A DNA stretch of 22,998 nt from Isoetes engelmannii (Eukaryota; Streptophyta; Lycopodiopsida; Isoetales; Isoetaceae). This document shows positions 1 through 9,062 of this stretch, one piece after another. Where the stretch lies: positions 1-22,998 of the forward strand of contig JAANSK020252495.1 of NCBI GenBank assembly GCA_011763485.2, written 5' to 3'. Every line of letters begins with the position of its first letter. Position 1 is the first letter of the stretch. Below the pieces are notes generated by a model. The model saw nothing but the letters and a program-made list of their open reading frames with translations, ran no database searches and was not told where the DNA came from. The position numbers and the translations under genes are program-made.

Positions 1-351
1 GCCCACGAGCGGCGGGCCGCCTCGGCTGGCGGCGCCGCCGGGAAATTATCCGGCGGAATTCCCTCTCCCTGAAAATTATCTAGTACCGTAATAAACGCCG
101 GCTTCAAATTACTGTAAAACTCCGTGTATTTTATACGGCGTAAAAGCTCTCCCTTTTTGCGGAGCGGCGCCACTACCATAATTTCTCCTTTTCACTCTGC
201 ATCCCCTGTTCTTACATTTTTTTTAGAGCGTCTGCGTCTGTCTGTTAATTTTCTTTCATTGGCGGCTCCGCCGCTCGTGCGCCGCCTCGGCTGGCGGCGC
301 CGCCGGGAAATTATCCGGCGGAATTCCCTCCCCCGAAAAATTATCTAGTAC
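1..351. repeat. GC-rich block with 71-bp direct repeat (16-86 and 281-351)
   Basis: Two copies of a 71-base sequence lie exactly 265 bases apart (16-86 and 281-351), with no indel and about three substitutions. Each copy carries a perfect 12-base palindrome, ggcggcgccgcc, at 28-39 and 293-304. Bases 4-15 (cacgagcggcgg) are the perfect inverse complement of 268-279. The block is strikingly GC-rich compared with the AT-rich sequence that follows. The homology stops just outside the 71 bases, so this is not a simple 265-bp satellite. It may be the end of an element that extends left of the window. No coding potential was recognised. Confidence 0.8.
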
Positions 352-3300
352 AAAAATCGTTACTATGCAAAATGCACAATTTTTTTCTTCTCTACTTACC
401 ATACGTTTGACAATTTTTTGTGGTTTCTTCCTTGCCCTTTGTGCCATTTCTTTCCCAGCATGGCAAACGACTTTCTCAGCATCAAGAAACTGAGCAAAAG
501 GGACGGTCTCTTCAGCAAAGTTTTAAATGTACAGCTTCAAAACTGGGCAAAAGAAGGTATTCACCTTGCTTTATTCAATCAGTGTTTGGTAGTTTTGCCT
601 TGCTTTCTTTTGATTGAACATACATGGCCTAGGATTAGCTCGCATCCTAGACCGAAGTTGTGCTGCAAAGCTCTATATGATAAATGTAACGATGCAGAGT
701 TCACCCACTTCAGTTCTGATATATTGATGCAGATGTTCTTGGGCTGAGCATTTCTGAAAGGGATGGAGACATTGCTTATAGTGACTCTGGCAAGGAGGAC
801 ATATTTGGGCGAAGTTTGTAACGAATATTATAACTGATCGCAGTGTTGGACCTGTCGACACTCCGTCTTTTTACATTCTGATGCTTTATCATGTGCAGCT
901 CTTGAGGTCATGTCGAAATAATCGAAGAAGGCATGATCTCTCCCATATACTGCTCTTTTTTTTTACATAATATATCTGTGGCCCTGCTATGAGGTGAAAC
1001 AAATCTGGGGTTTTATATGGCTTTCCATCTAGCATCTGTTTGTGGCAGCAATATCCTTCTTGCTGCCATTCCTTTTTTTTTTGTTGCAAATGTGTGTGGC
1101 AGCCATATCCTTTTGGCCATTATTTGCGAATGCTAATGCATAGCAATAAGATCTTTATGCTGGATTATGCTAATATCTTCTTTCATTTGCATCTGTAGGA
1201 TGTTACGGAGTGCTTTGTGGAGCAAGATTGGTATGTAGATTTTGGTTGTTTCTATCGTTCTACCAAAGTTGAAATGGAACTTTCTCTCTCATTTTCGTTC
1301 TTTATGTGCAGACTTGAGAAGCAATGACACCTCTCGTGATGCGGTTTTGTAGATCGATTTTGTCATCTTCTCTTAGTGTTTCTCGTTTATTTTTTCTATC
1401 TTTTTCAAATGCCACAGGGTTTTTCTCTTCAAGCTTATGGTTTTACTAGAATGTTCATTCTCAGCATTAGAGCAACCAGCAGGCTTTTGAAACATGGTTG
1501 AGGGAGAGAAAATTGGAGACTGGCACATGTGAAATGGTGAAGAGTTTTTTAGAGCCACATAGAAACTATGATTTGCTTGCCTGCTTATACGGTAATGAGT
1601 TAACAAGATCTAACATTGCTTTGGAGAACTGTGGGCAGAGATGATTTGTGGTTCGGAAAGAAAGAAGATAACAGTCTACTTTTAGTGATAGTGGTTCTAA
1701 ATCAGTGATCATCATCAATGCAAAGGATCACAAATCCTTGGACTTCACAAATCAAAGTGTTGAATGTTATTTCTTAGGTCAGATCTTTATGCTTAGAAGC
1801 TTTGGGCAACATAGTTATTTTCCCTATCTTTTGATTGCATTACATGCCTCAGACTAAGTGCTCTAAATCTCATGGTGCAAGCAAATTCAATTTGTGGAAT
1901 CAGAGCTACTACCTTCCATGTGAGTATGGTTGTATGAAGTTGAACTTTTTTATGTTCTTTCTATTGTAATTTTATCATAGTGTTTTTTATTGAATTTCAA
2001 TTAGCAACACCATTGTCTGTTTTAGTAATTTCTAGCCATTTGAATTCTGCTAATATGCTAGCATTTTGGAATGTGATAGTTGTAGATTCAGCGTTTTAGG
2101 CGTGTATTTTGAAGCTCATAAATGTATGACAGAATAGAGAACATTTTAGGATGCTGGAAGGATAAAGTGAGCAGAAGTATAGTGTTGCAAATAAGTTTCA
2201 TGGATAGCCATGTTGCAACTCTCTTGGAATAGTGCTAGTATTTTATTCGTTGCTTGATAATGGCTACCTGTTGAAGAAACAAATATTTGTAAGTTCTACT
2301 GGATGCGCACGTCATGGTTGATTATAGAGGGTTCAATTCCCTTGGTCTATTTCTATGTGATCACTTGAAGATAAGGATTCCCTTGGTCCTTTATCACTAA
2401 CTTGGATGTCCTGTTGCAAGCCCATGAATCTCTAACTTTACATAGATTCTAACAAGGTAACCATATGATATCTTCTCATTTGAATTGCATTGCATATTCC
2501 AAAATAGAATTTTGTCGGAGGACTAATGGTTAAGAGATTCCAAGATGCCATTGCAGATCACTACGCTCCTTCGTAATTGTAGCCGATTAGGTCCTCCATG
2601 CCAAAGAATAGTGCATTTTTCCAAACTAGCTTCTAAAGTTTATTATGAAACAAGCCTTATCTCATTTGCAGCTAAGAATTAGAAATTTAATGTCTAAAGT
2701 TTATATTGTGGGTTTTATACTTTCTTCAACGTTGTTTATGTACTTTGGTATGTTGCAGACTACTTCTATGACTGCTAGAATCGGTTGCAAGTGAGTGCTT
2801 TTCCCTTCGAGTGTTTCTTGCAAGTGGCAGACTACTTCAAGTGGATATGTAAATGTAAATGTTTAGAAAATCAACGCCTTTATATTGGAATGTAAGTTCT
2901 AGGTATTAGTCTCTTTATGGTATTCAAGAACTTTACAAGTATTCCAAGTCTTTTAGGGTCTTTCAGGAGAAGCTGCAGGTCTGTGCATGAGCTCTTGGAG
3001 ACAGGTTTATTATGTTTTGGATGTGCATGTTTTCCAAATTATGCATTTTTCAAAAGTCAGTCATGGCCATGGATGAATGGAGGAGCAGCCAGGGAATCGC
3101 TTTAATAATCTCTTTCTAACAGGGCAATTCCGTTTTTTGCAATGTGGATGTTGGCGATGATTTCAGTTTCAATAAAAGTCACAGACCTATTTCTTTTTTT
3201 TTTTTGAGTTAGATGTTATTTTCTAATAAATTTGTACTAGCTGTGGGCTGCCATCAAATTGCGTCCATGAACGTATGCTAAAGCTTCATGGTAAATCCCC

Positions 3301-4171
3301 CGAGTATGAATTTTTGCATCATGTTGGAGAACTTTTAAAGGGGCATTACTCTAATGTGCTACCCTCATCAGACTACTAGAGAATTTTGTGATAGTTGCAC
3401 AAGTGCTAATGACGATGCAAATCTACATTGATACTGCAGTTGTGGATTTTGTTTAAAATCCGGTATGTCTTAAGAGGCAATTGTGGATCTAAAATTGTGA
3501 CAGATGAAGTTTGTATTGGTGCTCTTATATACAGTGCAGCACATCTGTAGATCATAGATAGAAACATGGACATAGGATTATCTTATTTAATATGTTTGAT
3601 ATTTGAAGATTTGTGTAGTTTTTACGTATATTATTTGTCTTCATTACTTGATTGTCTGTCCATTTTGCCTATTGTTTCCAGCTAGGAGATGTGCAACCAT
3701 TCAAAACATTCACCCCTTTTGTAGTAGTCGATCTATACTATCCAATTCAACTTGATATCACATGCATACAAACACAATCTCAATCCATGTCTACTATTGA
3801 TACAAAGATAACAAATATCTATCCCTTCTTGCTACAATGCTAGCAAGTAAAAGGCTCTTTATCCTGGCTTTTACCAATGGGGACTCATGCATTGAAAATT
3901 TTTGCTGTAACAGGAACGATTAGCACCCCTAACTTGAAAAGAGTTAGCTAATTTCTGTAGAAGTCTCATGTTGTTCTCAATTAGTTGATCAAATAATTCT
4001 ATTGAAGTTGACTAAAAATATCTTTAATCTTGGTTTTTAGCTTGTAATAATCTTATATAATTTGATAATCACTTAAAAATCCATTTAAAACATAGAGTTT
4101 AACTTGATCTCATCCATCCCAGCACCAGTTCCAAAAACTATTATGTCAATTCCTTAAGTCGTTGGAGACAA
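352..4171. other. Long stretch without a recognisable gene
   Basis: No ORF here looks like a known protein, and base composition is AT-rich as in introns or intergenic DNA. Short stretches on + have good splice borders. One is 1199-1230, after ctgtag and before gtatgt; a further acceptor (gtgcag) ends at 1311. Another is 2759-2790, after gttgcag and before gtgagt. Joining 1199-1230 to 1312 onward gives a reading frame of only 23 codons starting at 1200. An aataaa lies near 3171. These signals would suit a spliced non-coding transcript or the UTR and introns of a gene that starts outside the window, but this is weak. No tRNA, rRNA or transposon protein was recognised. Confidence 0.4.
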
Positions 4172-4246
4172 TCTCACACATTTCTGCATTATTGTAGCCT
4201 AAGGCTTTGCATCTTGTCTTAAATAGCTAATTTGCTTACCATGTCC
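4172..4246. repeat. 75-bp direct repeat, left copy
   Basis: This stretch aligns without gaps to 5024-5098, an offset of 852 bases, with 11 mismatches in 75 positions. The best block is agcctaagg followed by tttgcatcttg and taatttgcttaccat. It immediately precedes the ORF1-bearing LINE fragment. It could be an unusually long target-site duplication or half of a local duplication. Confidence 0.85.
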
Positions 4247-4860
4247 ACCACGACTATCACAGAGACATCTGCTCAATTGCCAGTGCAAAGATGGATACAA
4301 CTCTTAAAGCGACTGCCAGAGTCAGCAGATCACAGTAGTGTTCCACCACCAACATCATCTGTCACAGCACCTATGCCTGAAAATGTAGATAGGGTCGACA
4401 TATCCAGTACTAAGCAGGCAAAGATCCCGCCTCCTACGACATGTAGCTCATGAGAGGACGCTCAGCACACATCGTGCCATGAACTCGCATATCGTTGGCA
4501 TTGAGGAGACCAGTGATTCTTCTGCTACAGATGAGGTAAAGCATTTTTTTACCTATGTGATGCACATACAGGCCGATGATATCATCTCCGTGCATCGGGT
4601 TGGAGCAATTTGACCCGACCGCCCTCGTCACTTCCTAGTTCAGTTTCAAGATGCCCTTTCCAAGTTGCATACATGGAAACCATTTGAAAGGGGCCAACTT
4701 TTTCGTCCAAGAAGATCTAATTCCACAACTTTGTAGACAGAAAGAGGAATTATGTCAGGTGTGCAAGGCTCCCTTGCAACGAAAATGGGCAGTCTATAGA
4801 GGAGGACAGGCTATCATTAGGGATCAGTGGCCTTCTGATCCATGGACAATTTTGGCATAA
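4241..4860 (+). pseudogene. LINE ORF1 (L1 ORF1p-like), decayed
   Basis: This is the degenerate first ORF of an L1-like LINE. ORF1 proteins bind element RNA and act as chaperones during reverse transcription. From about 4491 one frame gives an RRM-like stretch with IISVHRVGAI, an in-frame stop, then DRPRHFLVQF. After a frameshift near 4665-4680 the next frame gives HGNHLKGANFFVQEDLIP and, near 4790, KWAVYRGGQAIIRDQW, ending at a TAA at 4858-4860. This order matches the RRM and C-terminal domains of L1-type ORF1 proteins. It is clearly homologous to the minus-strand ORF1 ending at 5977. The N-terminal part from the ATG at 4241 is low-complexity and uncertain. At least one stop and one frameshift make it non-functional. 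Confidence 0.75.
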
Positions 4861-5023
4861 CTCTGGTCTTCTTCATAATTGCTTGTTTTTAATTTACATT
4901 AGTTCCTTTTGTTTGGTGATGGGGCTTGGTCTCCAAGTTTCATTTGGATTTATTCCCATTGCATGTGTTCGTCTCATAGCCCGATTGAGTCCCCGTGGAT
5001 GTAAAAAAATCTCTCTATCTATC
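4247..5023 (+). mobile_element. ORF1-only LINE fragment with its own 3' end
   Basis: After the ORF1 stop at 4860, about 160 bases of 3' UTR lead to a terminal core (ccgattgagtccccgtgg, then a t-rich or a-rich run) and a short tail of ctct/tatc units ending near 5023. The core resembles the 3' ends of the other LINEs in the window. No ORF2 (endonuclease or reverse transcriptase) lies between ORF1 and the 3' UTR. The 3' UTR also resembles that of the minus-strand ORF1-only element: ggggcttggtctcc here, ggggctcggcccc there. The 5' UTR is missing, so the copy is probably 5'-truncated. Confidence 0.65.
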
Positions 5024-5098
5024 TCTCGCACACTTGTACATTCTTATAGCCTAAGGTTTTGCATCTTGCCTTAAATGGATAATTTGCTTACCATCTCC
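5024..5098. repeat. 75-bp direct repeat, right copy
   Basis: Right-hand partner of 4172-4246, with no indels and 11 mismatches. It starts directly after the short-unit tail of the ORF1-only LINE fragment, as a target-site duplication would, although it is several times longer than usual. Confidence 0.85.
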
Positions 5099-5593
5099 TT
5101 CTCTCTCACAATTATAGGCATGAAACTTTTAGAGCCTTTGTGAAGGATGTGAGCTCGCCGATTCTCAAACATTGAAGTTCTTCTTCATCCATCAGTAGTT
5201 ACTGGATTCCAGTACCTAGCACGACCTCTCTAAAATCCTTGAGATTCAGATTAGTCTAAATCCATTTCTTGCTACATTTGAAAATTATATTTTTTTTAGC
5301 CAGGTTATTATGAGTTGTGGTGATTAATGTAACCATTGTAACTTTTGGCATTGGTATTAAATTGTACAATACTGTATTGATTTTTTATTTGTACAAAATC
5401 TAGGGGGTAGCATTGTGTATTTTTCCATTTGAAGTAGGGCTTTTACAATTTTTGTATGATGGGTATTCTAAAATTAGGATTTCCAAGGGTAGTGGCTAGG
5501 ACTGTGCGTTTTTTTGCATATGCCATATTATGCTTCAGGCTAACGACCGAGATTTGACTATAACAATATAATATTACCAATATTTTGATGATA
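5099..5593. other. Intergenic AT-rich stretch
   Basis: Nothing recognisable was found here apart from T-rich runs. No conserved coding frame, RNA gene or repeat related to the rest of the window was seen. Confidence 0.5.
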
Positions 5594-5777
5594 TAATAAA
5601 ATTGAATTGAATGAGTTTTTATAGTCCACGAAGACCAATAGACCTGAGGGACGAAAACAAAGAGAACAATAAACGTATTACAATCAGGATAAAAACAAAA
5701 AAACCCTGCGCCGCAAAGGATTTTCGGGGAAAAAACCTTAGCAGTAATGAAGATGCTCAAACTATATAATGATACAT
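5594..5777 (-). mobile_element. 3' UTR and tail of an ORF2-bearing LINE, separated from its ORF2
   Basis: Read on the minus strand this runs from an atgtatcatt segment through attactgctaagg and a t-rich block to the terminal core (ccaatagacc, cgtggactataaaaa on the element's strand). It ends in a short caatt-type tail near 5594-5613. The whole segment aligns with the 3' UTR of the minus-strand LINE at 20086-20270, which lies directly behind its ORF2. Here the matching ORF2 end is near 7740, on the far side of another element, so the two pieces are probably one interrupted LINE. Confidence 0.7.
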
Positions 5778-5976
5778 CTTAAGATGAAGATAAAGATAAC
5801 GTATTTTATCGTCCGCAAAAACCCAACTGGCCTATGGGACCCGTACAAAGGAGGGGGAGCTAGTCCCTTCACAAAAATAGTTCTGAAACAAAATAAAACA
5901 GAATCTGGGGCCGAGCCCCGTGCAAAGTATATACAAGTATGTACCGTGACATAAGAATATATGGGTAAATACTAGA

Positions 5977-7058
5977 CTATGCAGTGATCAACCAAGGGTT
6001 GTCAGACCAATGCTCACGAATGATGGCCTGGCCGCCTCTATATACTGCCCACTTCCTCTGTGCTCGTGCCTCCCAAACCTTGCACAATTCTTGATGCCGT
6101 CGAGACAACTGCAAAGGGGACAGATCTTCCTGAACTGAGAAACAAGTGCCTTTAAGTCAATTACCATGCTGCAGCACATAGAGTCTATCCTGGGTTGTAC
6201 AGAACTGAACCAAAATATGTCGAGGCTGGTCTAAACGGTGTGGCCCTACCCACTGAGCAACAATGATCCCTGGGGACTGCATTCTCATGGCCTCTGAAAA
6301 AAATCTTCCAGCTTCTTCCATTCCCGTACACGCCCCTGTCTCAGGTAGGCTGACAATCCGGAGGTTCAAATCTCTAGATTCTTCCATAGGGTCCTGCATG
6401 CCGAGCTGTATTCCATCCCCAAGATCGTCCTGGGTTTGGGTGCCCATGTCCATTGTTTGAGACCCATCAGTTTGCATAGCAGCATCTACTGAAGGGGTTT
6501 GTTCTGCCTGATGGTCAGCTGCATCAACCTTAGAGGGTTCAGGATTGTGGCGTACGTGAGAAACTAAAGCATATCGAGGGCCTGTGTCCAGGTCTCTATG
6601 GGCAAATGGGCAAAATTATCGGTGTAGGTGATGGAAGATGTAAGCGAGCGCAGTACAAAAAAGAGTGTAAGGTGATCAAATTGTGAGCGGGGTCTAGTAA
6701 AGGTACATCCGGAACTAGTGTGAGGGCTGGAGGGGGCTGCTGGGGAAGTTTGGGTGCTTGTGGGGGCTGCTGGAGGAGCCTGGCCTTCCAGACCAGTTCC
6801 TTAGCCTTCTTGAGGGGTTTCCCATGGAACCTGAAACCTGAATGCTCCTCTGGAGTAAGGATTCTGGGTTCCCATGGATTGGCAGACCTGAAGAAATTTG
6901 TCTGAAGATCTAAGCCGAATGCTGCATGAGAACACAATATCAACCGTTAGATGAAATCCAGGTCTAATCCAGGTCCACGACCTGAGCGGCAAGTAATAGG
7001 AGTGATATACTTTTTCTGGAGGTCTCAAACCTGATCCGTTGCTCAGGTCCACGCCCAT
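5977..7058 (-). pseudogene. LINE ORF1 (L1 ORF1p-like) with stop and frameshifts
   Basis: This is a decayed LINE ORF1, an RNA-binding protein of the retrotransposition particle. A possible start is the ATG at 7058 (MGVDLSNGSGLRPPEK). A frame change near 6900 leads into a proline- and glutamine-rich linker (QQPPQAPKLPQQPPP near 6750). A second shift near 6620 leads into a frame holding LNLRIVSLPE, then VAQWVGPHRLDQPRHILVQF, typical of the RRM region of L1 ORF1p. An in-frame TGA at 6157-6159 interrupts HGN-LKG. The frame then continues with CFSVQEDLSP and KWAVYRGGQAIIREHW to the TAG at 5977-5979. The + copy has HGNHLKG at the TGA position. The reading frame is dead, but the domain order is clear. 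Confidence 0.75.
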
Positions 7059-7492
7059 GGGAAATCCCCCATAGTGCAGAGACTCAAAATGGGGGCAGGC
7101 AGCAATAATAACCAGAGACAACAAGCAGCACAAAAAGCGGGCAATAAAAAAAACTAACTGGAGTTGTGCAAGAAACCGACAGGACTAATGACCTTGAGGC
7201 AGGTAATCCCAGAGCGAGATTGTGGGACAACAATCCAAAGACAAGACTGGAAATTGAAACAAAGGCAGAGACGAAATTGCATCGAAGGTAACAGGCTAGT
7301 TGGAGCGAAAGTTACCATGCAAAGAATATCACTTGAATTAGTGGAGCTGTGGAGTGGCCGCAGACTGAATCAAAAGGGGGCGGTAGCAGGCCCATCCCTG
7401 GAACTGTTCGTGAGGCCGGTGGCAGCTCCCGACCCTGCTGCACTCCCCAAATCCAATGATGCCAAGTGATATTCGATGCTACATGTACCGAT

Positions 7493-7715
7493 TCTAAGCC
7501 TGGAGCTTAGCAGATCCTAGAACCGGTTGGGTAAACCCTGGAGCAGAACAGATCGATTCAATTCGAAACCCCTAGAGCTGGGTCGTGTAAACCCTGCGTG
7601 GAAATATAGCAAACCCTAGAATCAATCAAACAAGCCCTGGAGCATAACATATGGAGCAAGCCTGGAGCATAACCGCGCTGGAGCTTTGCTAGATTTGGCA
7701 TTGGCGCTGGAGCGG
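7493..7715 (-). repeat. Degenerate short repeats with telobox-like motifs in the half-LINE 5' region
   Basis: On the + strand, aaaccct (AGGGTTT on the element's sense strand) occurs at 7533, 7589 and 7611, and a close variant aaacccct at 7566. The third is the full telobox aaacccta. Interleaved are repeated ctggagc motifs, including near 7500, 7538, 7636, 7661, 7677 and 7707, often within cctggagcataac. Spacing is irregular, about 22-33 bases. The array lies where the 5' UTR of the ORF1-only element should be. Teloboxes are known plant promoter motifs; a promoter role here is inference. Confidence 0.6.
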
Positions 7716-7740
7716 TAAGGAACTCGAGTGTCTGCGGACA

Positions 7741-9062
7741 TAACTTGGTGCGCATATACATCACCTTCTGGAGATATGATCTCAATAATCCCACTGAAAC
7801 CGTGTCCAAGATCACATGGAGTGGCTGGTTAGGTGGGACCAACCCTGTATAGTGTGCCCGGATATGAAGAGTTCTAAAGAGCATGTTCTCTCTGGCTCAT
7901 GGATCTATCTGCTTGTCTCAATTATGACGCACGGAGCACCGATGCGAATGGACACTATCAGTTTGCGCTTCTTCATAGACAAAAGTGTATACAGATACCA
8001 TTGTGGACCGCGTTCAAGCATGGGGTATATATTGCTTTTGTAGTGTATTGTTCCAGGGCGCCAACATCCCAAAGCTTGGTGCGGAAGGAAGCGTCTAGGT
8101 ACTGCTTCAAGTGATTGCCAACATGCACGTTCCACCTGGACAACTAGTGAGCTTGTTTTTTTTTTCATGCAGGTTTTGATGCGCTGCAAACCCATGGCCA
8201 TGGTATATGCGAGGTTGGGGAGGCGAGCACCGCCCATACTAACCACCTTTTAAAAGTAGAGGAGGCAGGGTTCTAGTGCAGCCCTCTGAAGAGGCAAGAA
8301 ACCTATAGATTTTATCCCAAGTGCCCGAGCCAAAAACTGAACGCGCTTTAAGCCATTCAGTGGCAAGCGATACCATCGGTCCTCAAACATCTGCCCAATA
8401 TAGAAGAACGGGATCCACCAAGACCCTGAACGAGTGTGATTAGTGGGCCCAGTCGTAAAGCTCAACTTCATAACTGTTATTATGCATTGCATATATCATA
8501 TTCCAGTCTGCTGTAGCTGGATAGAAGTGTTCCAAAATATGGTAGTACTGAACTCCACTCGCAGATATTTATAAGTGGGTGCAACCTCCACATTTTGACG
8601 AGAAATGAAGGTGAGAGGCCTTGGCTGACAGGAGGACAAGATGAGGAGCACCTTAGTCTCAACCAAATTAACGTGCATTCCAGTGGCCTAAAAAAAATAT
8701 GCAGGGCATAGATGTTGCTGCATGTCAGCCGGTATGTAAGCTAAGAGATCCACATCACCGATGTATATGAGTTGCCAAATGATATGATGCATAAGCTGAG
8801 CCCCGCCAACCCCGTATTCAACAAGCCAATACTCTAACTGATTAATGTACATGCCAAACAACATTGGAGAGAGTGGGCAGCCTTGGCAGACCCCAACGCT
8901 ATTGTTGACATGTTGGCCTGACAGTGTTGTTCGAGCTGAACATCTCTCATACAAGCGGTATTCTACTTTTCGCAACTCCGGGGGGACTTCCAACTGCGTC
9001 AATCTCTCCGACAGCCTCTCCTGAGGCACCGTGTCAAAAGCCTTTGCAAAATCAATGAAACA
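7741..9062 (-). pseudogene. LINE ORF2 fragment: reverse transcriptase to C-terminus, decayed
   Basis: This is the 3' part of a LINE ORF2. It begins abruptly at about 9062 inside the reverse transcriptase with FIDFAKAFDTVPQERL (carrying the first catalytic Asp). It continues with GVCQGCPLSPMLF near 8870-8893. The YADD box has become YIGDVD near 8755-8770, with the first Asp of the pair replaced by Gly. After frame changes come YKYLRVEFS (usually YKYLGV) near 8570 and the C-terminal region near 7970-7900, aligning with other copies (MKKRKLIVSIRIGAP). The last recognisable block, HVILDTVSVGLLRSYLQKV, is at about 7830-7760. Frameshifts and the catalytic change show it is inactive. It is 5'-truncated, and its 3' UTR probably lies at 5777-5594. 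Confidence 0.85.

Larger units (their letters stand above)
5778..7740 (-). mobile_element. ORF1-only (half-LINE) element nested in a LINE
   Basis: Read 5' to 3' on the minus strand, this element has a repetitive 5' region (about 7715-7493), more 5' UTR, a decayed ORF1 (7058-5977), about 175 bases of 3' UTR, the conserved LINE terminal core (5850-5801) and a tail of tatctt/atcttc-like units ending near 5778. No endonuclease or reverse transcriptase lies between ORF1 and the 3' UTR. It separates the ORF2 end near 7740 from the matching 3' UTR below 5777, as expected for an insertion into the 3' UTR of a related LINE. Exact ends and a target-site duplication could not be fixed by eye; a gatgtat string on both sides is only suggestive. 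Confidence 0.65.

Noticed and set aside
418-747. 109-codon ORF on + (and overlapping shorter ones)
   Set aside because: No recognisable motif, and alternative frames are equally open; looks like chance in intronic or intergenic DNA.
7164-7469. 101-codon ORF on + between LINE parts
   Set aside because: Antisense to the 5' UTR of the half-LINE; composition-driven and without family motifs.
5763-7765. gatgtat as a target-site duplication of the nested half-LINE
   Set aside because: Seven bases only, and host-LINE homology continues past the left one, so it is probably just homologous host sequence.
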